From Monosporascus cannonballus (Eukaryota; Ascomycota; Sordariomycetes; Xylariales), in the NCBI GenBank assembly GCA_004154925.1, contig QJNS01000304.1, positions 1 to 64,000 on the forward strand: DNA of 64,000 nucleotides, written 5' to 3'. This document shows, one piece after another, positions 12,817 through 25,557 of the stretch. Below the pieces are notes generated by a model. It searched no databases, was not told where the DNA came from, and was given only the letters and a program-made list of their open reading frames with translations. Both the position numbers and the translations under genes were made by a program. Numbering within the stretch: the first letter of the stretch is position 1; the number at the start of each line of letters is the position of its first letter.

Positions 12817-14398
12817 GTATTAAATATAAAATCCGGAAGACGCGAAAATAAAAGTGTTTTCCAGCAAATAAACTTTACTATCTAAAACATATTAAAGATT
12901 TTCGAAATTAAGACATTAGAAAACTTTAACTTATAAACATTTATATGCAATAAAAACGAGATTACGAAATTAAATCGAAATTCTTTTTTAATATAAAAAT
13001 AAAATATTTAAACGTAAAATCGACGTCAAAATAAAAGATAAATTTACTTTTCTTGTAATAATAAAACAATAGTAAGATTTTTAGAAACGTGAATTAAAAT
13101 CCCATAAAATACATTCTGTGAACGAAGATTTATGTAAATACGAATGTAAAGAAGTGTTTAAGTAAATTAAAAGGTTTTTATAAATATCTAAGGGCATTAA
13201 AAGCAGATTTCGCTAAATATAATAAATATATTAAAATATAATATTATTTTAGTAATACTGTAGTTTTATTTTAACAATTTAACAATTTAAAAATCAATTA
13301 AAAGAAACAATTCATTTTCAGATGAAAAAAATAATGCTTAAGAAAAATTACGATACGATTTATTATTTAAAAATCGAAAATTTAAAAGTTTTTTTCGCAA
13401 CTAAGAAAATGATAAATTATTACTATATAGTTAATAGAACGATTAGTTATCTATTGAAAAAAGTTATTTTTTCAAAATTTATAAAATGTTTAATATAAAT
13501 TTTAAAAAATTTTAAGTCCTAAAACAAGTATATAATTAAATCCAAAAAAGAGGATATTCCACTATTGAAGTTTTTAACGAGATACCTAGTGCTTAAGAAA
13601 CTTTAATTTAAGAATAGAAAATAAAATATTAATCAGGACGTAAATTCTATATATTGACACGTAATCGATTATAAATAGTTAAATGGTATTATTATTAAAA
13701 ACAAATATATTTTAATTTTTATAAATACGGTAAATATAATGAAGCAAAATACTTTGTTGCGCTTAATTTCCGTAATAATTATTATTGAATTAAGATAGCT
13801 AAGAAAAAACACGCGTTTAAGATAAAATATAGTTATTACAAATATTATATAATATTTAAGAGAATTTTTAACGTCTTCGCCAGTTTTTATCGCTTAATTA
13901 TAATTATTTTTAAAAGATTCCGAGATATATTTGTATTCGTACGCATTAATAACATATTAATTTAGTTGAAAGGTATAAGAAAATATAAATAGTAATTTAT
14001 CTACGTATTTGAAACCTTTAAGGAAATTAATAATGAAATAAATCAAATTACAAATATGCCGCATATTTAAAAATTAAATCTTTTAAAATTTATTTTTATT
14101 TCACAATATATTTAAATATAGAATTTGAATTAAAAGTAATTAACTTTTGATTATGTTTTAATTCATCTTTAAAAAAGCAATAGTTACAAATATTTAATAG
14201 ATATTTGAATTCACAAAATATATAAATAATGTAAATAAACCGCATAAAAATATAATTAAGTTATTAACGAAATTTATTATAAAAAGACGTAAAAAAGAAA
14301 TTTGAGATTTTTTTAAAAAATATAAAAAGGTTTTTTTTAAATATTTATAAACAAAATTATTACAATATTAATAATAAGATTATTTAATACGAACTAAA
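12817..14398 (+). pseudogene. F1 reverse transcriptase remnant
   Basis: Decayed protease/RT region. The stretch 13640-14100 lines up with the RT part of element C (28840-29160), but stops and frame changes prevent a continuous reading. It ends at the TRIM insertion; RNase H resumes after it. Confidence 0.6.
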
Positions 14399-14829
14399 TG
14401 AGTGAAATGATCGCAAATATAAGAATTATCCTAGTGCTTACAGCTGTGTAAGAGCTTTTATAGTAGACCAGGCCGTAACACGCTGCTTCTTCTTCCAGTA
14501 CTTGACCTCTAAGCTCAAAAGGCTATCCCGCTCGACGATAAAGCAAACCCCAAACATTATCGGCGGGGCCACAGCTGCCCAACCCCCAAGGCCTACCCTA
14601 CACTTGCTCTATTGTGCGTTTCGAAGGAAAACTTTGTAAGTAACAGCTGGTCCGAAGATCGAACCCAGCACTAGTGATATCACCTACCGTCTTGCGATCA
14701 TGGTGTTATAGCTGCACCATGCCATTACGCCACCAGGGCAGAAAGGTCATAGGGTAATCGCAATTATTGCAGTTATTTTAGTGCTTACAGCTGTATAAAA
14801 AAGCTTTTACGATGGACTAGGTCGTAATA
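14399..14829 (-). mobile_element. TRIM-like miniature LTR element with tRNA-like core
   Basis: A 431-bp GC-rich insertion. About 80-bp direct terminal repeats occupy 14399-14480 and 14750-14829. Read on the minus strand they start TGTTACGGCC and end in CA or a decayed form. Flanks are CTAAA (14394-14398) and TTAAA (14830-14834), a 5-bp TSD one transition apart. On the minus strand a purine tract (GGAAGAAGAAGCAGCG) directly abuts the downstream repeat, as a polypurine tract should. The interior is about 270 bp with no coding potential. A SINE with duplicated ends is the main alternative. Confidence 0.68.
14647..14736 (-). ncRNA. tRNA-like segment inside the TRIM-like element
   Basis: On the minus strand about 90 nt begin CTGGT and end ACCAG, which can pair. 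It contains GGGTTCGATC (RNA polymerase III B-box-like) and an inner hairpin between TATAACACC and GGTGATATC. A canonical cloverleaf and anticodon arm do not fold well by eye, so this is a tRNA-derived or tRNA-like sequence rather than a tRNA gene. Confidence 0.4.
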
Positions 14830-14834
14830 TTAAA

Positions 14835-16760
14835 GACGGATATATCAGATTATCTTTTAAAAGTGGTTTTCTAATAACTCAAAAATAACGATAAATAGTA
14901 TTTTGTAGTATATTATTTGAAAACGTTTTAAAATGCGGGATATAAATATCTACATTACGATAAGAAATTATTAGCAATTATTAATACTTTTCAAAAAATA
15001 AACCTTTTGTCTTAATAGAATTAAAAACACATTTCAATATTTAGTTTATTATAAAAACTTTATTCGACTCAGAAGAAAATAATAATTAAATAGAAAATAT
15101 AAAATATAGGTAATTCTTAAGACTAGATTTGACTTTAAAATATATTACATTAAAAAAAGAAAACATTTAAATGGAAATTTTTAATCGTAAGGGCGATTGT
15201 ATTTTCAAAGCCCTTAAAACGAATTTATAAATATTATAATGTAATAAGAACGGTATTATATAGCTATATAAAATATTAAAAGAAATTAACTTTGAAAGTG
15301 TTAATACGATTTCGAAATTCTAATAAATGAAAAAATAAAAAAGGTTTTATTAGCTAAAAAACAGTTAAAAAACTATTTATTATATTATAGTAAAATTTAT
15401 GCTTTAAAGAACCAGTAAAAACAAGTCGTAAGCGACTTTTATAAAAATCTATTATACGGATATTACGAATTTTTCAAGATTATTAAGCTATTATCTAAAA
15501 ATACAACTATTTAAAACTGCGACAAATAATTAAAAAAGTTATTAAAAACGAGAACATTTGTAATAAAATTAAAGCAGCCCGTTATAAACCTTACGAATTA
15601 TTATAATATACTAATATTTTTAATAAGCTTTAGAATATTATATACTGAGATTTTAATATTAGCTTATTTTTGTTAAAAACCTTAGTTAATAAAGTTGACT
15701 ACGACGAAATATATGTAATAACTAATTAACTTATTAAATACGATTACTTTTTATTATTTAAAAACACATTACGATAAAATAATTAGCTTATGTTTTTATT
15801 ATATATTTTTTAGATAATTACAAAATGTTTAAAAAGATGATTTTCAACACAGATAAGCTTTTTACTTTTAAGTTTCATACCAGTTTTATAAGTAAGTTAG
15901 TATTAAATTTAAACTTTTTATAATATTCAACTTTTAACTCAACAAGTAAATAAAACGATTTAATTAAACTTTAAAACAGCTTTTTTATAATTATATTAAT
16001 TATTACTACTAATAATTTATAGTATATTCGTTAACGAAAATATTGATATATTTTTTATATCGCTATATATAGTTATAAAGCAAAGTTTTACTGTTTAAAT
16101 AATTATTTATCAAAGTTTTAAAAGTTATTATAATTGTTTTAAAAATAATAATAATAATAACAAAAATGAAATAACTTATCTTCCTTTGTGAAATATATAT
16201 AACTTTTAATAAAACTTAATTTAGCGTTGTAATAAAAGAATTCAAAAATTAATTTTAATAAAAGAAAATAAAATTTATCTGTTATATTAAAAACAAAATA
16301 TAACTATATATATTTTATAGACTAAAATAGAAAAACTTAATAATCGATTTGAATTGAAAAGCTTTAGCTCGATTAAAATTAATAAAAATATTTTTATTAT
16401 TAATTATTTATTTGTATTCTTTAAGTATTTTAAAACATATATTGTTTTTTTTTTCATTTTTCTTTGCTTAAACTAGTACTAAAAACGCTTTTTTAGAAAT
16501 AAGTCTAGAACTTAAAAACGACGATAACGACAAATATGAAGTAGAATAAATATTTTATTTTAAAATAGTTAAACACAAAATTTAGTATTTGGTTAAGTAC
16601 GATGGATATTTATATGGGAAGAACGTATAGAAAATATTTAATTATTTAATAAATACAATAAACCTAGTTAAAATATTTCATCGCCAAAATCCTGATCAAC
16701 CGTTTTTAATGCCATTAAGATTATAGATAATAACCGACCTTTATTTAAATTTAATCTTGT
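14835..16760 (+). pseudogene. F1 RNase H, integrase and chromodomain remnant
   Basis: Continuation of F1 pol. 14870-15200 matches the RNase H end of related elements and 15380-16450 matches integrase (compare 173-1300). The chromodomain near 16490-16700 reads LEISLELKNDDNDKYEVE, then YLVKYDGYLYGKN and IFHRQNPDQP. Stops throughout. The host for its integration preference would have been histone-marked chromatin, as known for chromoviruses. Confidence 0.75.
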
Positions 16761-16779
16761 GTCGTTTTAATCGAAGTAG

Positions 16780-17100
16780 GTAGATATCTTTATTAACGTA
16801 TTTAGTTTAAAATCAAGTTATGCTCGTTTTTTATATGTTATTTTTTCGTATTTTGTTTTTCTTATCTTTTTATTTTCTTTTATGTTTTAAAATTTTACAA
16901 TAAACGGCACTTCTTTTAAATATAATCATTAGGACTAGCGATTTAAACGAGCGATACGGTTAGACAGGTTTTAAAGCTATTAAACGGTTAATTTCTTTTT
17001 ACAGTTAATCTGTTACTGTTTAGTCTGAATGTTTTAACTAGATAAAAAAGAATAAGTTCCGTTATAGAACGAAAGGTGGACCGACAAACAGTTTTAGTAG
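16780..17100 (-). pseudogene. Antisense coiled-coil ORF remnant in F1
   Basis: On the minus strand the gap between chromodomain and 3' LTR gives a charged stretch followed by LDFKLNTLIKISTYFD and a basic end. The LKLNTLIK core also occurs in the antisense frame of element B (near 56065). Broken by stops. Function unknown. Confidence 0.45.
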
Positions 17101-17342
17101 TTTTTTCGTCTTTTTAATCTTTTATAGAAACGTTTCTTAAATATATATATATATATCATATTTTGTAATTTAAATTTAAAGATTAAATTAATAGATTCGT
17201 AACGAGTTTTATAATATAATGTAATGCGCTTTGAAAGGTCCTTAAATACGGTCGAAATTTTAAATATAAAGAAAACAAGAAAAGAAACGGTGGATTTATT
17301 TATTAATTTTCAATTATAACGATTCTAGAAAAACGTGAATAA

Positions 17343-17755
17343 AATTACATTAGAAAGCAATTTTATTAAACTCGAAAAAAGCTAGATAAATTAACTCGTT
17401 ATAATTTTCTTCACAACTAGTTAATCGTTAGTTAGTTAAATGTTATTATATATTGTCGAAAACTAGTAGAAATTAAAAAAGGTTGCTTGTTATAATTTTT
17501 AGAAACTAAACAAAACCAGAAATATATAAATATTCAACTTATTTGAATTTAAATAATTATTTATTTAATTATTTATTTTTAATTATTAATTTAAGTTTAC
17601 AATTTAAGATAGTTACTTTATTTTATAAGAGAAGTTTATTAATATTTTAACATATAAAGTATTAAATTATGTCTTATTTTACTATTATTGTTAAATTAAG
17701 ACCTTTTTCGGATGCAGTTTATATCTCTAAGTGGATATAAAATATCTTCGTTATA
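17343..17755 (+). repeat. F1 3' LTR
   Basis: About 413 bp, strongly decayed; the TG start has become AA. It ends CTTCGTTATA and is followed by TSD AAAAC. It matches 51816-52219. Confidence 0.7.
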
Positions 17756-17760
17756 AAAAC

Positions 17761-18768
17761 GTTATTTAAAGTTTTCGCCGGCTTACATCGTATTCGTGGT
17801 AAACGAAAATAATATTAAACGTGAAATTTCAAATTTATTAATTTGGTTTTTTAATTTTTAAACGAATTGAAAAATCTTAAACGTTATAAAGGGAAAACAG
17901 TAATAAATATTTATGTTCTTAAGAGTATAAACGATATTAATAAAATTTTAATTAATCTTCAAATAACTTTTTTATAAAAGATTAATTAAAATCTAATTTT
18001 TAGTTCCATTTTTATTAATCAATTTCTTTAATAAACGTTCAATATTTATAAGGATTTTCGCATGTTTTAAGACATAGTTAAAGTTCGAAGTTTTTAATTT
18101 AATGAAATATTGACCAAATTTGTTTTTTTATATCGAAAATCTTTTCTATCTTATATCTTATATTATATTATATTTGTATATATTTTTTGTTTCCTATTAC
18201 CCTTGATGATATTTGCTGCTAAGTTAAATAATAAGATATAAAGAATTAGATATAATATAATATAATATAAAGGCTTCAGCTGGAAGTTATTTTTGTAATA
18301 TTTCTTTAGAGATTCTATATAAATTAATATATTTAAAATGAACTTATTTATTTCATATATTACTTTACATCTTTTTTAAATCCAATAACATATTTTCTCT
18401 ATTTTTAATATTATTGCTTTTAATTTCTTTTAATTATAAAACTTATTTGGTTTATGACGCACGAATTTTAATTATATTTATATTTTTTATATCATTATAT
18501 AAATCATTTTAACATAAATATTAATTTAATAATAAGAAATTTATAATATATATTTTTATAAATATCGGATATAAACCTTTAATAAACCTTTAGTAGAAAT
18601 AATTATATTATATATTAGTTATACAATTAATATTTTTCGAATTAGTTATTCTATTTATATTGAATATAATATTCGGAATAAACTTTTTAAGATTTGATTT
18701 AAAGGATATATTTCTTAAGCTGTAAATTTATAAAGTATTTCTAAATTTAAACAAATTAATATTACAAC
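17761..18768. other. AT-rich spacer between F1 and C, with an AT hairpin
   Basis: No LTR, domain or open frame was recognised. At 18150-18270 two runs (ATCTTATATTATATTATATT and its near-complement) form an AT-rich inverted repeat around a short GC-richer loop. The stretch may be the left continuation of element J, which C interrupts, but no J domain could be read here. Confidence 0.45.
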
Positions 18769-18773
18769 ATTTT

Positions 18774-19191
18774 TATTACAGGAACAGAGGTTCCTGTCTT
18801 AAGGGAACCAACTTTTAAGGCCTAATGCGAACCTCTTACGGCTGAACATTGGATGGAAGTTCTTGGTCTAATTAATGTAATTTAAGTGATTTGATAGATT
18901 AACTAGATCATATACATTATATAGATCCATAATATACTGATTTCAAGAAATTAGGATATATAATAAACCAATTTCTTATATAAAAAATATCTACTTAATT
19001 TTATTCCTTAGTTATTAATCTAAGCCCTTAATTAAAAAGTAATTATACCGTTCGTTAATTAAGGGAAATATCTTTACAGTCTTTTACCAATAAATTATTA
19101 AATTATTTTTCGTGTTATTATTAGTTACAAATTAAAACCTTTTTCGGATATTACTTATATCTTTAAACAGATATATAATAAGTTCGTTATA
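18774..19191 (+). repeat. Element C 5' LTR
   Basis: Starts TATTACAGGAAC (decayed TGTTACAGG) and ends GTTCGTTATA. The U3 side contains a GC-richer segment with GGAACAGAGGTTCC, an imperfect inverted repeat. Matches the 3' LTR at 39108-39883. Confidence 0.85.
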
Positions 19192-19213
19192 TCTTAATAA
19201 TTCCTTAATTAAT

Positions 19214-19594
19214 TGTTACGACCCAACCCAAGATCGGCCACGAAAACGGTCGGACCCATAAAAAAGAATCACGTAATTTGGATCTCTTTTAGCATCAAGA
19301 TCCAAATAAATCCATACAGAACCAACCGAATTTAATGGCATTAAATCTTTAACAACGTCAAAATCCAATAAAAATCCATTTAACTTATAAAGATATATAC
19401 GTTTATTAATTCCATAATTTAAATAACTTCAGCTTATAATACTTATTAATATTAATCGTTTGCAATAAAGCATTTCCGGTATTAAGAAACGTAATACATT
19501 ATTATATTCATTACTTAAATTCCCACGATACTTCTGCTAACATAAACTCGTCAACTTAAGGTTTAATAATTGGTTAAACCGCCTCGCCGTTACA
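19214..19594 (+). repeat. Element A 5' LTR
   Basis: A 381-bp LTR that matches 25558-25937. Related solo copies are at 39146-39497 and 62824-63196. Confidence 0.9.
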
Positions 19595-19639
19595 CGTTAC
19601 AAGTTTTTATTTAGTAATATCGTCAGATTTTAAACAATA

Positions 19640-20530
19640 CTTAATACTATCAAAATATCAACCAGTACTTAGGAAACCCTTATTCAACAGCTTTAGGCTC
19701 AAATTCGAGAATTGGAAAAAAAAGTTCGACAACTTAAGGCTACGCCGGCCCAACCCTTTCTTGCCCGTATAAAGCCAAAAAAAACCAGAACCCTACGATA
19801 AAAAAGGCAATTTTCAAACTTTCTTAATTTAGGTACGAATTTACCTTCGCTTTTTCAACCTTAATAACCCAGCGGATATGGTTCTAGCAATAAAAATATG
19901 CCTAAAAGAAAATACGGCTAATTAATTTAAGCCCATTATAAAAAACTTTTTGAAAGTAAAAAAACCAAATAAAAAGAATTTTATTAATAAAATCTTTTTA
20001 ACTTATACCAATTTCGAAAACAAAATACGTAATAATTTCGGCAATCCGGATAAAAAACGATTAACGGTTTAACAATTTTTATAACTTCGACAGAAAAAAC
20101 TTACGTCCAAGTACGCCGTAACCTTTAAAAGTTTTACGGCTAAGGCAAAATAGGGAAATAATAAAGCCGATACCTTTATTAACATATTTTATAAAAGGTT
20201 AAAAAATAATATAAAAAATAAAACTATTCGGATTAAGCAATTAATTACCTTAAACCGGTATATCGCAAAAGTAATTAAAACTAACAACCGATAATTTAAA
20301 AAACGACAAAAAAGGAAAAATAATACACCTTATATTCGGAATATAAATTTAACCAGGGAAAAAAACAAAATATACTTTTTATTTTTCATAAAACGGCGCT
20401 AAGACTTATGGAACTCGGCGTTACCCACAGATAAAATTAAAGCCAAATCCAATATTTCAACTATAGCAAAACGGGACACAAGGCCTATAAATGCAAAAAA
20501 CCCAAAAAGCCACGATAAAATAACTGGACC
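19640..20530 (+). pseudogene. Element A gag remnant with zinc knuckle
   Basis: Gag forms the virus-like particle and packages RNA. A coiled-coil-like start is readable near 19690 (IRELEKK-type heptads). The zinc knuckle is at 20453-20494, read as YFNYSKTGHKAYKC. The first two Cys of the CCHC motif are now Tyr (TGY to TAY), leaving His and the last Cys. A basic tail follows. Frames at 20399-20777 on the minus strand are shadows. Confidence 0.75.
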
Positions 20531-20779
20531 CCTATACCGGAAAAACAGTCCAAAAATAATCAAGGAAACGACAACAAAGCCATTAACATAATCCAAGCCA
20601 AATATGCATCAGGCTCCAAGCAAAAGGTCCAACAAAAACCATCACGATAAAAAATCCGACGAACAATACGAGAAACCAGGAAGCTGGCTCGACAGGCAAC
20701 ATAAGCACAGCAAAAAGCGCTACAAGGATAGCTATACGAATACGGGGATTAAATAAAAGAACTTTGTCCCGGAACACCT

Positions 20780-23700
20780 AATCGATACGGTAAAATGCAC
20801 GCTATACACTGTCGACGACAAGAATATCCCGATTACGAAAAATGGAAATAATATATTTATATACGAATTACCCGCATATATTACAAAAGATTCGATTTTC
20901 TAAACCGTACCGGGCATAACAAAAATAATAAATAATAATATCGACAGTTTCGAACCATAACCCCAGGAAATATCTAGCAATTAGCCGAAGCAAAAAGTTA
21001 ACCTGAAAAAAAACAATACCCGCAAAAAAACCCTTTCTGTTATTATATATAATGCAATTATTAAACGGAAAAAAAATTAATCTAACGTATAATAAAAAAG
21101 CATTACTAAAAAGTTATTACGGATCTTTATTTTTAATTAATATTTATTACAGATTCTTACGAAAAAAAGTTATTAAGGAAAAAATACGTTAATTTATAAA
21201 AAGTCTTTGGAACGATAGCCAAAACGACGTATAATAAAATATAATCGCAAGTATAAAAAAACAATTTATTCGATAAAAAAAGGAATTGCAAAAAAATTAG
21301 GAATAACTAATACGGCTTAAAGGAACAATACGCCGGCAATAACGATAAATACAATAGCTTAACGCATTAAACGAAAAAACATAAATAAAGCTCGATCGAC
21401 TTAAATAAAAGTTAAAAAAAGTTACTTATAAAAACGCAGCAAAATAACAAAACCTAAAAGAATTAAAAGGAATTCCCGAAAAAGGTTTTAAATGCGACGA
21501 TAGAAAACGTTAATAACCTTATTACGTTAGATATACGAATCGTTACGTACTGGTATACCGCAATAATGGATTGCAGAATTTTGGGCAGAAATTATATTAT
21601 ACCGGATGTAATTAATAAGTTTAAATTATTATGGAGATATAAATTAGAACTTTATATAATAACGAATACCAAAAGTTAGGAATTCGTTTACGATAACGGA
21701 AAAATTATATGCGAAATTGATTACCTCGAGATTTTTATCCAAAAACAATACCAGACGGTTAATTTCGATATCGTTTTATTTGAGAATTACGATATGATTT
21801 TAGGATTACCATAAATACGCTAATACGGAATTTTAATTAACGGAGAAATTGGCCAGATAAAGTTCGTTTTATTTCTTATTAATAAATAAAAAAAGGAATT
21901 AAGATCTTAATATTCGATCGATAATAACAATAAATACAGATATAAAAATACGATAAATACCTTACTACTTAAAGGAACAAAATATAAAAAAAACGGGTAT
22001 TAAAGAAAAATACGACGTAGTATTATTATAATTAAAACGAAATTAAAGCAATTAAATAATGATTTAAAATAATAAGAATAACAGCTTAAAAATTAAGAAA
22101 ATTTAATTAATATATTACTATAATATTATAGATATAAGTAGCTTTTTAGAAAAGAACTTAATATAAAATTACCAGAATATAGCGAATAAAATTATGAAAT
22201 AATCCTTAAAGAAAGATTTTCAACAAGGTTTTACCTTATTTATAATCTTAATAAAGATAAGTTACGTATTTTCAAAGAATACCTAGAAAATCGGCTATAA
22301 AAAAATAAATTCGACCTTTGAAGTTATTAGCAAAATATTTTATATTTTTGTACCAAAAAAAATAAAAAATTACGATTTATAATTAATTAACGATAATTAA
22401 ATAATATTATTATTAAAAATCGAATATTATTATCCCTAATTACGGAAATAAAATATTACTTTTATAAAACCAAATAATTTATAATATTCGATCTTAAAAA
22501 TAAATATAATTTTATTAAAATTAAAAAAGGATATAAATAAAAAATAACTTTTAAAACGAAATACAAATTGTTTAAATATTTGGTTATACCAATAGGATTT
22601 ACGAACGTACTAACAACTTTTTAGCGGATAATTAATTACGTATTACGAAAATACCTTAATATTTTCGTCGTTTGCTATCTCGACGATATTCTCATTTTTT
22701 CGAAAACAGAAAAAATATACGCAGGATACGTTTATAAGGTTTTTTAAGCTTTACAGGACGTAAAATTACTTATTAACGCAGAAAAAAATTAATTCCAAAT
22801 ATAAGAAATGGAATATCTGGAATATATTATCACCTTAAAAAATATCAGGATGGACCCAAAAAAAATCGCTGTAATTATAAAATAGCAAACGCCAAAAATA
22901 ATCAAAAAGGTATAGATATTCTTTAGATTCGACAACTACTACAGGAAGTTTATTCGAAATTTTAGCAAAATAACTATACCCTTAACAAATCTTACAAAAA
23001 AAAATTCAAATAAACGCCAAATACGGAAAAGGCATTTCAGGGTATTAAGGATACGATTACCAGCGAACCAGTACTAATTATATACGATCCAAACCGTTCC
23101 GTTAAATTAAAAACCGATATTTCGGATTACGAATTAGATACAGTAATCGGATAACGAAATAATTAAGGCAAACTGCACCTTATTATATTTTTTTATATAA
23201 ATTAAAAAAAGCCGAATTCAATTACGGCATTTTAAATTAGGAATTTATGGCCATTATTATGGCATTTTGGGAATTTAAGCACTTCCTAAAAGGAAATTTG
23301 CACCATGTTAAAGTTTATACGGTTCATCAAAATTTTACCCGATTTACCACGACCAAAAAATTTACAAAACGATAATTTCGTTACGCGGAAATATTGGCGA
23401 ACTTTAACTTCGTTATTATCCATAAAAAAGGATTAAAGAACGGTAAAGCAAATGCCCTAAGTAAACGACCAGACCTTAAAAAATTGGTTAAAGTTAGCTA
23501 TATAATTTTTGATATTACTATAAAAGGATATTTACGCCCACAATAAATTACGACGATTCGGGCAGTACCTTTCGATATACATTAAAGAATTTAGCAGTAT
23601 AACGACAATATTTCAGAAAATCAAAAAATAAATAAAATATAAATTTCAAAAAAATACCAAAAGGATCTAATTCGAAAAATATACAAATATCAATTACATA

Positions 23701-24945
23701 AATATCCAAATATTTACAAAACCTTAAAACGACTTTAACGTACATATTCCTTTTTTAAAATGAAATTAACGGTATAGAAAATCATACGGCAATGCGATAT
23801 TTACGCCAGAGTAAAGACTCGACGATACAAGCCATACGGAAAATTACAGCCATCATTAATCGCAAAATAACCATAATATTTAATTATATTCGATTTTATT
23901 ATTAAGTTTTTTATATCAAAAAATCTAATTACGGGAATATATTACGATAACATCTTTATAATAATTAACCGATTTACAAATTTTTCTTATTCTTTATTAT
24001 ATTATAAGGACATAAACGCCGAATAATTAATATATATTTTTTAAACATATTTTTAACATATACGCATTATTAATGGAAATTATATCAGATAAAGAATTAA
24101 TATTCGTATCAAAATTTTAATTAAATTTTATGGCATAAATTAACTTAAATCACAAATTATTTAACGTATTTAAACCTTAAATGAATAGATAAATAAAGTA
24201 AATAAACTAAACCTTAAAAATTTATTTACGATATTACATTAATTACGAATAAAATAATTGAGTTAAAAAGTTATTTATTACTTAATTAGCTTATAATACC
24301 AGTTATTACGAAAACATTAAAATAATACCTGCGAATTTAAATTTTGGTTTTATTCCAGAAATTTATAAAAAACTACGTAACGACGGTTTAATCAATATTA
24401 AAATAATCTTTACGTTAAAACAATTACGATAATTATATTAAAAAATAAAGATAAAACTGGAATTCGTACGAAATTAAATAAATAAATATTATAATTAAAA
24501 AAAGTTAAAAAGATTAACTTTCGAAAAAAAGGAAATAATTTTTTTCGCCACAAAAAACATTTAAACGAAACGACCTAGCAAAAAACTCAATTTTAAATAT
24601 ATCGGTCCATAAAAAATTATTAAAAAGAATTTCAGAAAATAATTATTAATTAAAACTTTTATTAAAAGTTAAACTTTATCCAATTTTTTATATTTCCTTA
24701 TTCGAATTAATAGTAAATATAATTAAAGTATATACGGCATAAAATAACGTAAAAATAAAAAACGAACAAATATACGAAATAGAAAAAATATTTAACATAC
24801 GAAAACAAAACGGATTCACCCAGTACCTAATCAAATAAAAAAAATACCCAGATTCCGAAAATACTTAGGAACCCGCCAAAAATCTTATTGGCGCCTAACG
24901 CCTATTAAAGAACTTTGACCAGCGGCGACGGAATTACTAAGGAAA
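20780..24945 (+). pseudogene. Element A pol remnant (protease, RT, RNase H, integrase, chromodomain)
   Basis: Pol copies the RNA and inserts the DNA. The RT active site is at 22676-22687 and still reads YLDD, followed by ILIFSKTE. RNase H is near 23070-23480 (YDPNRSVKLKTDIS, later VIIHKKGLKNGKANALSKRP). The integrase core is about 23750-24350 and ends with an NxTLxxYLRxYxNY-like part near 24205-24260. The chromodomain is at 24774-24945 (YEIEKIFNIRKQNGFTQYLIK, then KYPDSENT and EPAKNLIG). In-frame stops occur at TGG or CAA-type codons. The 23548-23745 minus frame is a shadow. Confidence 0.85.
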
Positions 24946-25069
24946 ACCCCTGAATCAAGGTTATCAGGAATAAACCAATTAAGGGAAACAAAAAATAATA
25001 CAGAAAGCGGAGTTTTGGCCTTCGTACGTTCCTACTTATTCAGTTTATTTATTAACTGAAATCTGCAAT

Positions 25070-25489
25070 TAATAATTTTAATTTCCTGAGCGTAAAAAAA
25101 AATTTTTAACGACGAAAACAAAAAAGACGATTAATGATCTCGTCGATATTACGTTATTTCCGTACCAAATCCTTTTTTAATTTTTGTTAAAGGCGTAAAA
25201 ACGTTTTTTTAATAATAGTTTTTTCGCGATTTAACCGATTTTTTTCCTTTCCAATACGACGCAAAAAATCGATTAAAACGCCAAAATTATTGCAACGACG
25301 ACAATTCTTAATATATTCGTTACAACGACGAATTTCTTCAATTATTTGACATTTTGTACCATTTTCGAAATAAAACGTATACGGCATAACTTCAAAACTA
25401 AATTTGATAATATGAACAGCCAGGGAATTTAGGCTTTCTTTCTGATTAGGACAATTACGAGATTTGCAGTTAGCAACACGACCTACCAT
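25070..25489 (-). pseudogene. Antisense Cys-motif / coiled-coil ORF in element A
   Basis: A minus-strand frame opposite to A begins at ATG 25489 and is open to a stop at 25187; homology-like sequence continues to about 25070. It reads MVGRVANCKSRNCPNQKE, then FSFEVMPYTFYFENGTKC, RRCNEYIKNCRRCNN and a charged helix-like tail (LRRIGKEKNRLNREKTI). The CxxC-type clusters followed by a coiled-coil tail suggest a small nucleic-acid- or protein-binding protein, but no function can be assigned. It lies between chromodomain and 3' LTR, as in the other copies. The open frame extends upstream into the LTR to 25684, which I regard as chance. Confidence 0.55.
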
Positions 25490-25557
25490 GGTAAAGAAAA
25501 ATAACTTACCAGAAAAGAAAATCTTTAAAGGCAAAAATCCTAGGAAAGGGGAAATCG

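Larger units (their letters stand above)
3035..17755 (+). mobile_element. Gypsy chromovirus F1, interrupted by three insertions
   Basis: The 5' LTR starts at 3035 (TATTACG, decayed TGTTACG), is broken at 3326/10194 by element E and ends at 10302. The 3' LTR is 17343-17755. TSDs are AAAAT (3030-3034) and AAAAC (17756-17760), one transition apart. Removing E, the solo LTR B and the TRIM, each with one TSD copy, leaves about 6.98 kb, close to the 7.2 kb of complete element B. Internal order: gag, zinc knuckle, RT, RNase H, integrase, chromodomain, antisense remnant. Confidence 0.8.

Noticed and set aside
12583..12885. 100-codon plus frame and the 63-codon minus frame 12624-12815
   Set aside because: They lie inside the solo LTR B bounded by TSD TCACT; open only because this copy escaped RIP.
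14647..14736. Genuine tRNA gene
   Set aside because: B-box-like sequence and terminal pairing exist, but D, anticodon and T arms do not fold canonically, and it lies inside a mobile element.
20399..20777. Two hydrophobic minus-strand frames that look like membrane proteins
   Set aside because: They are antisense to the element A gag and zinc-knuckle region; hydrophobicity follows from complementing Lys-rich codons.
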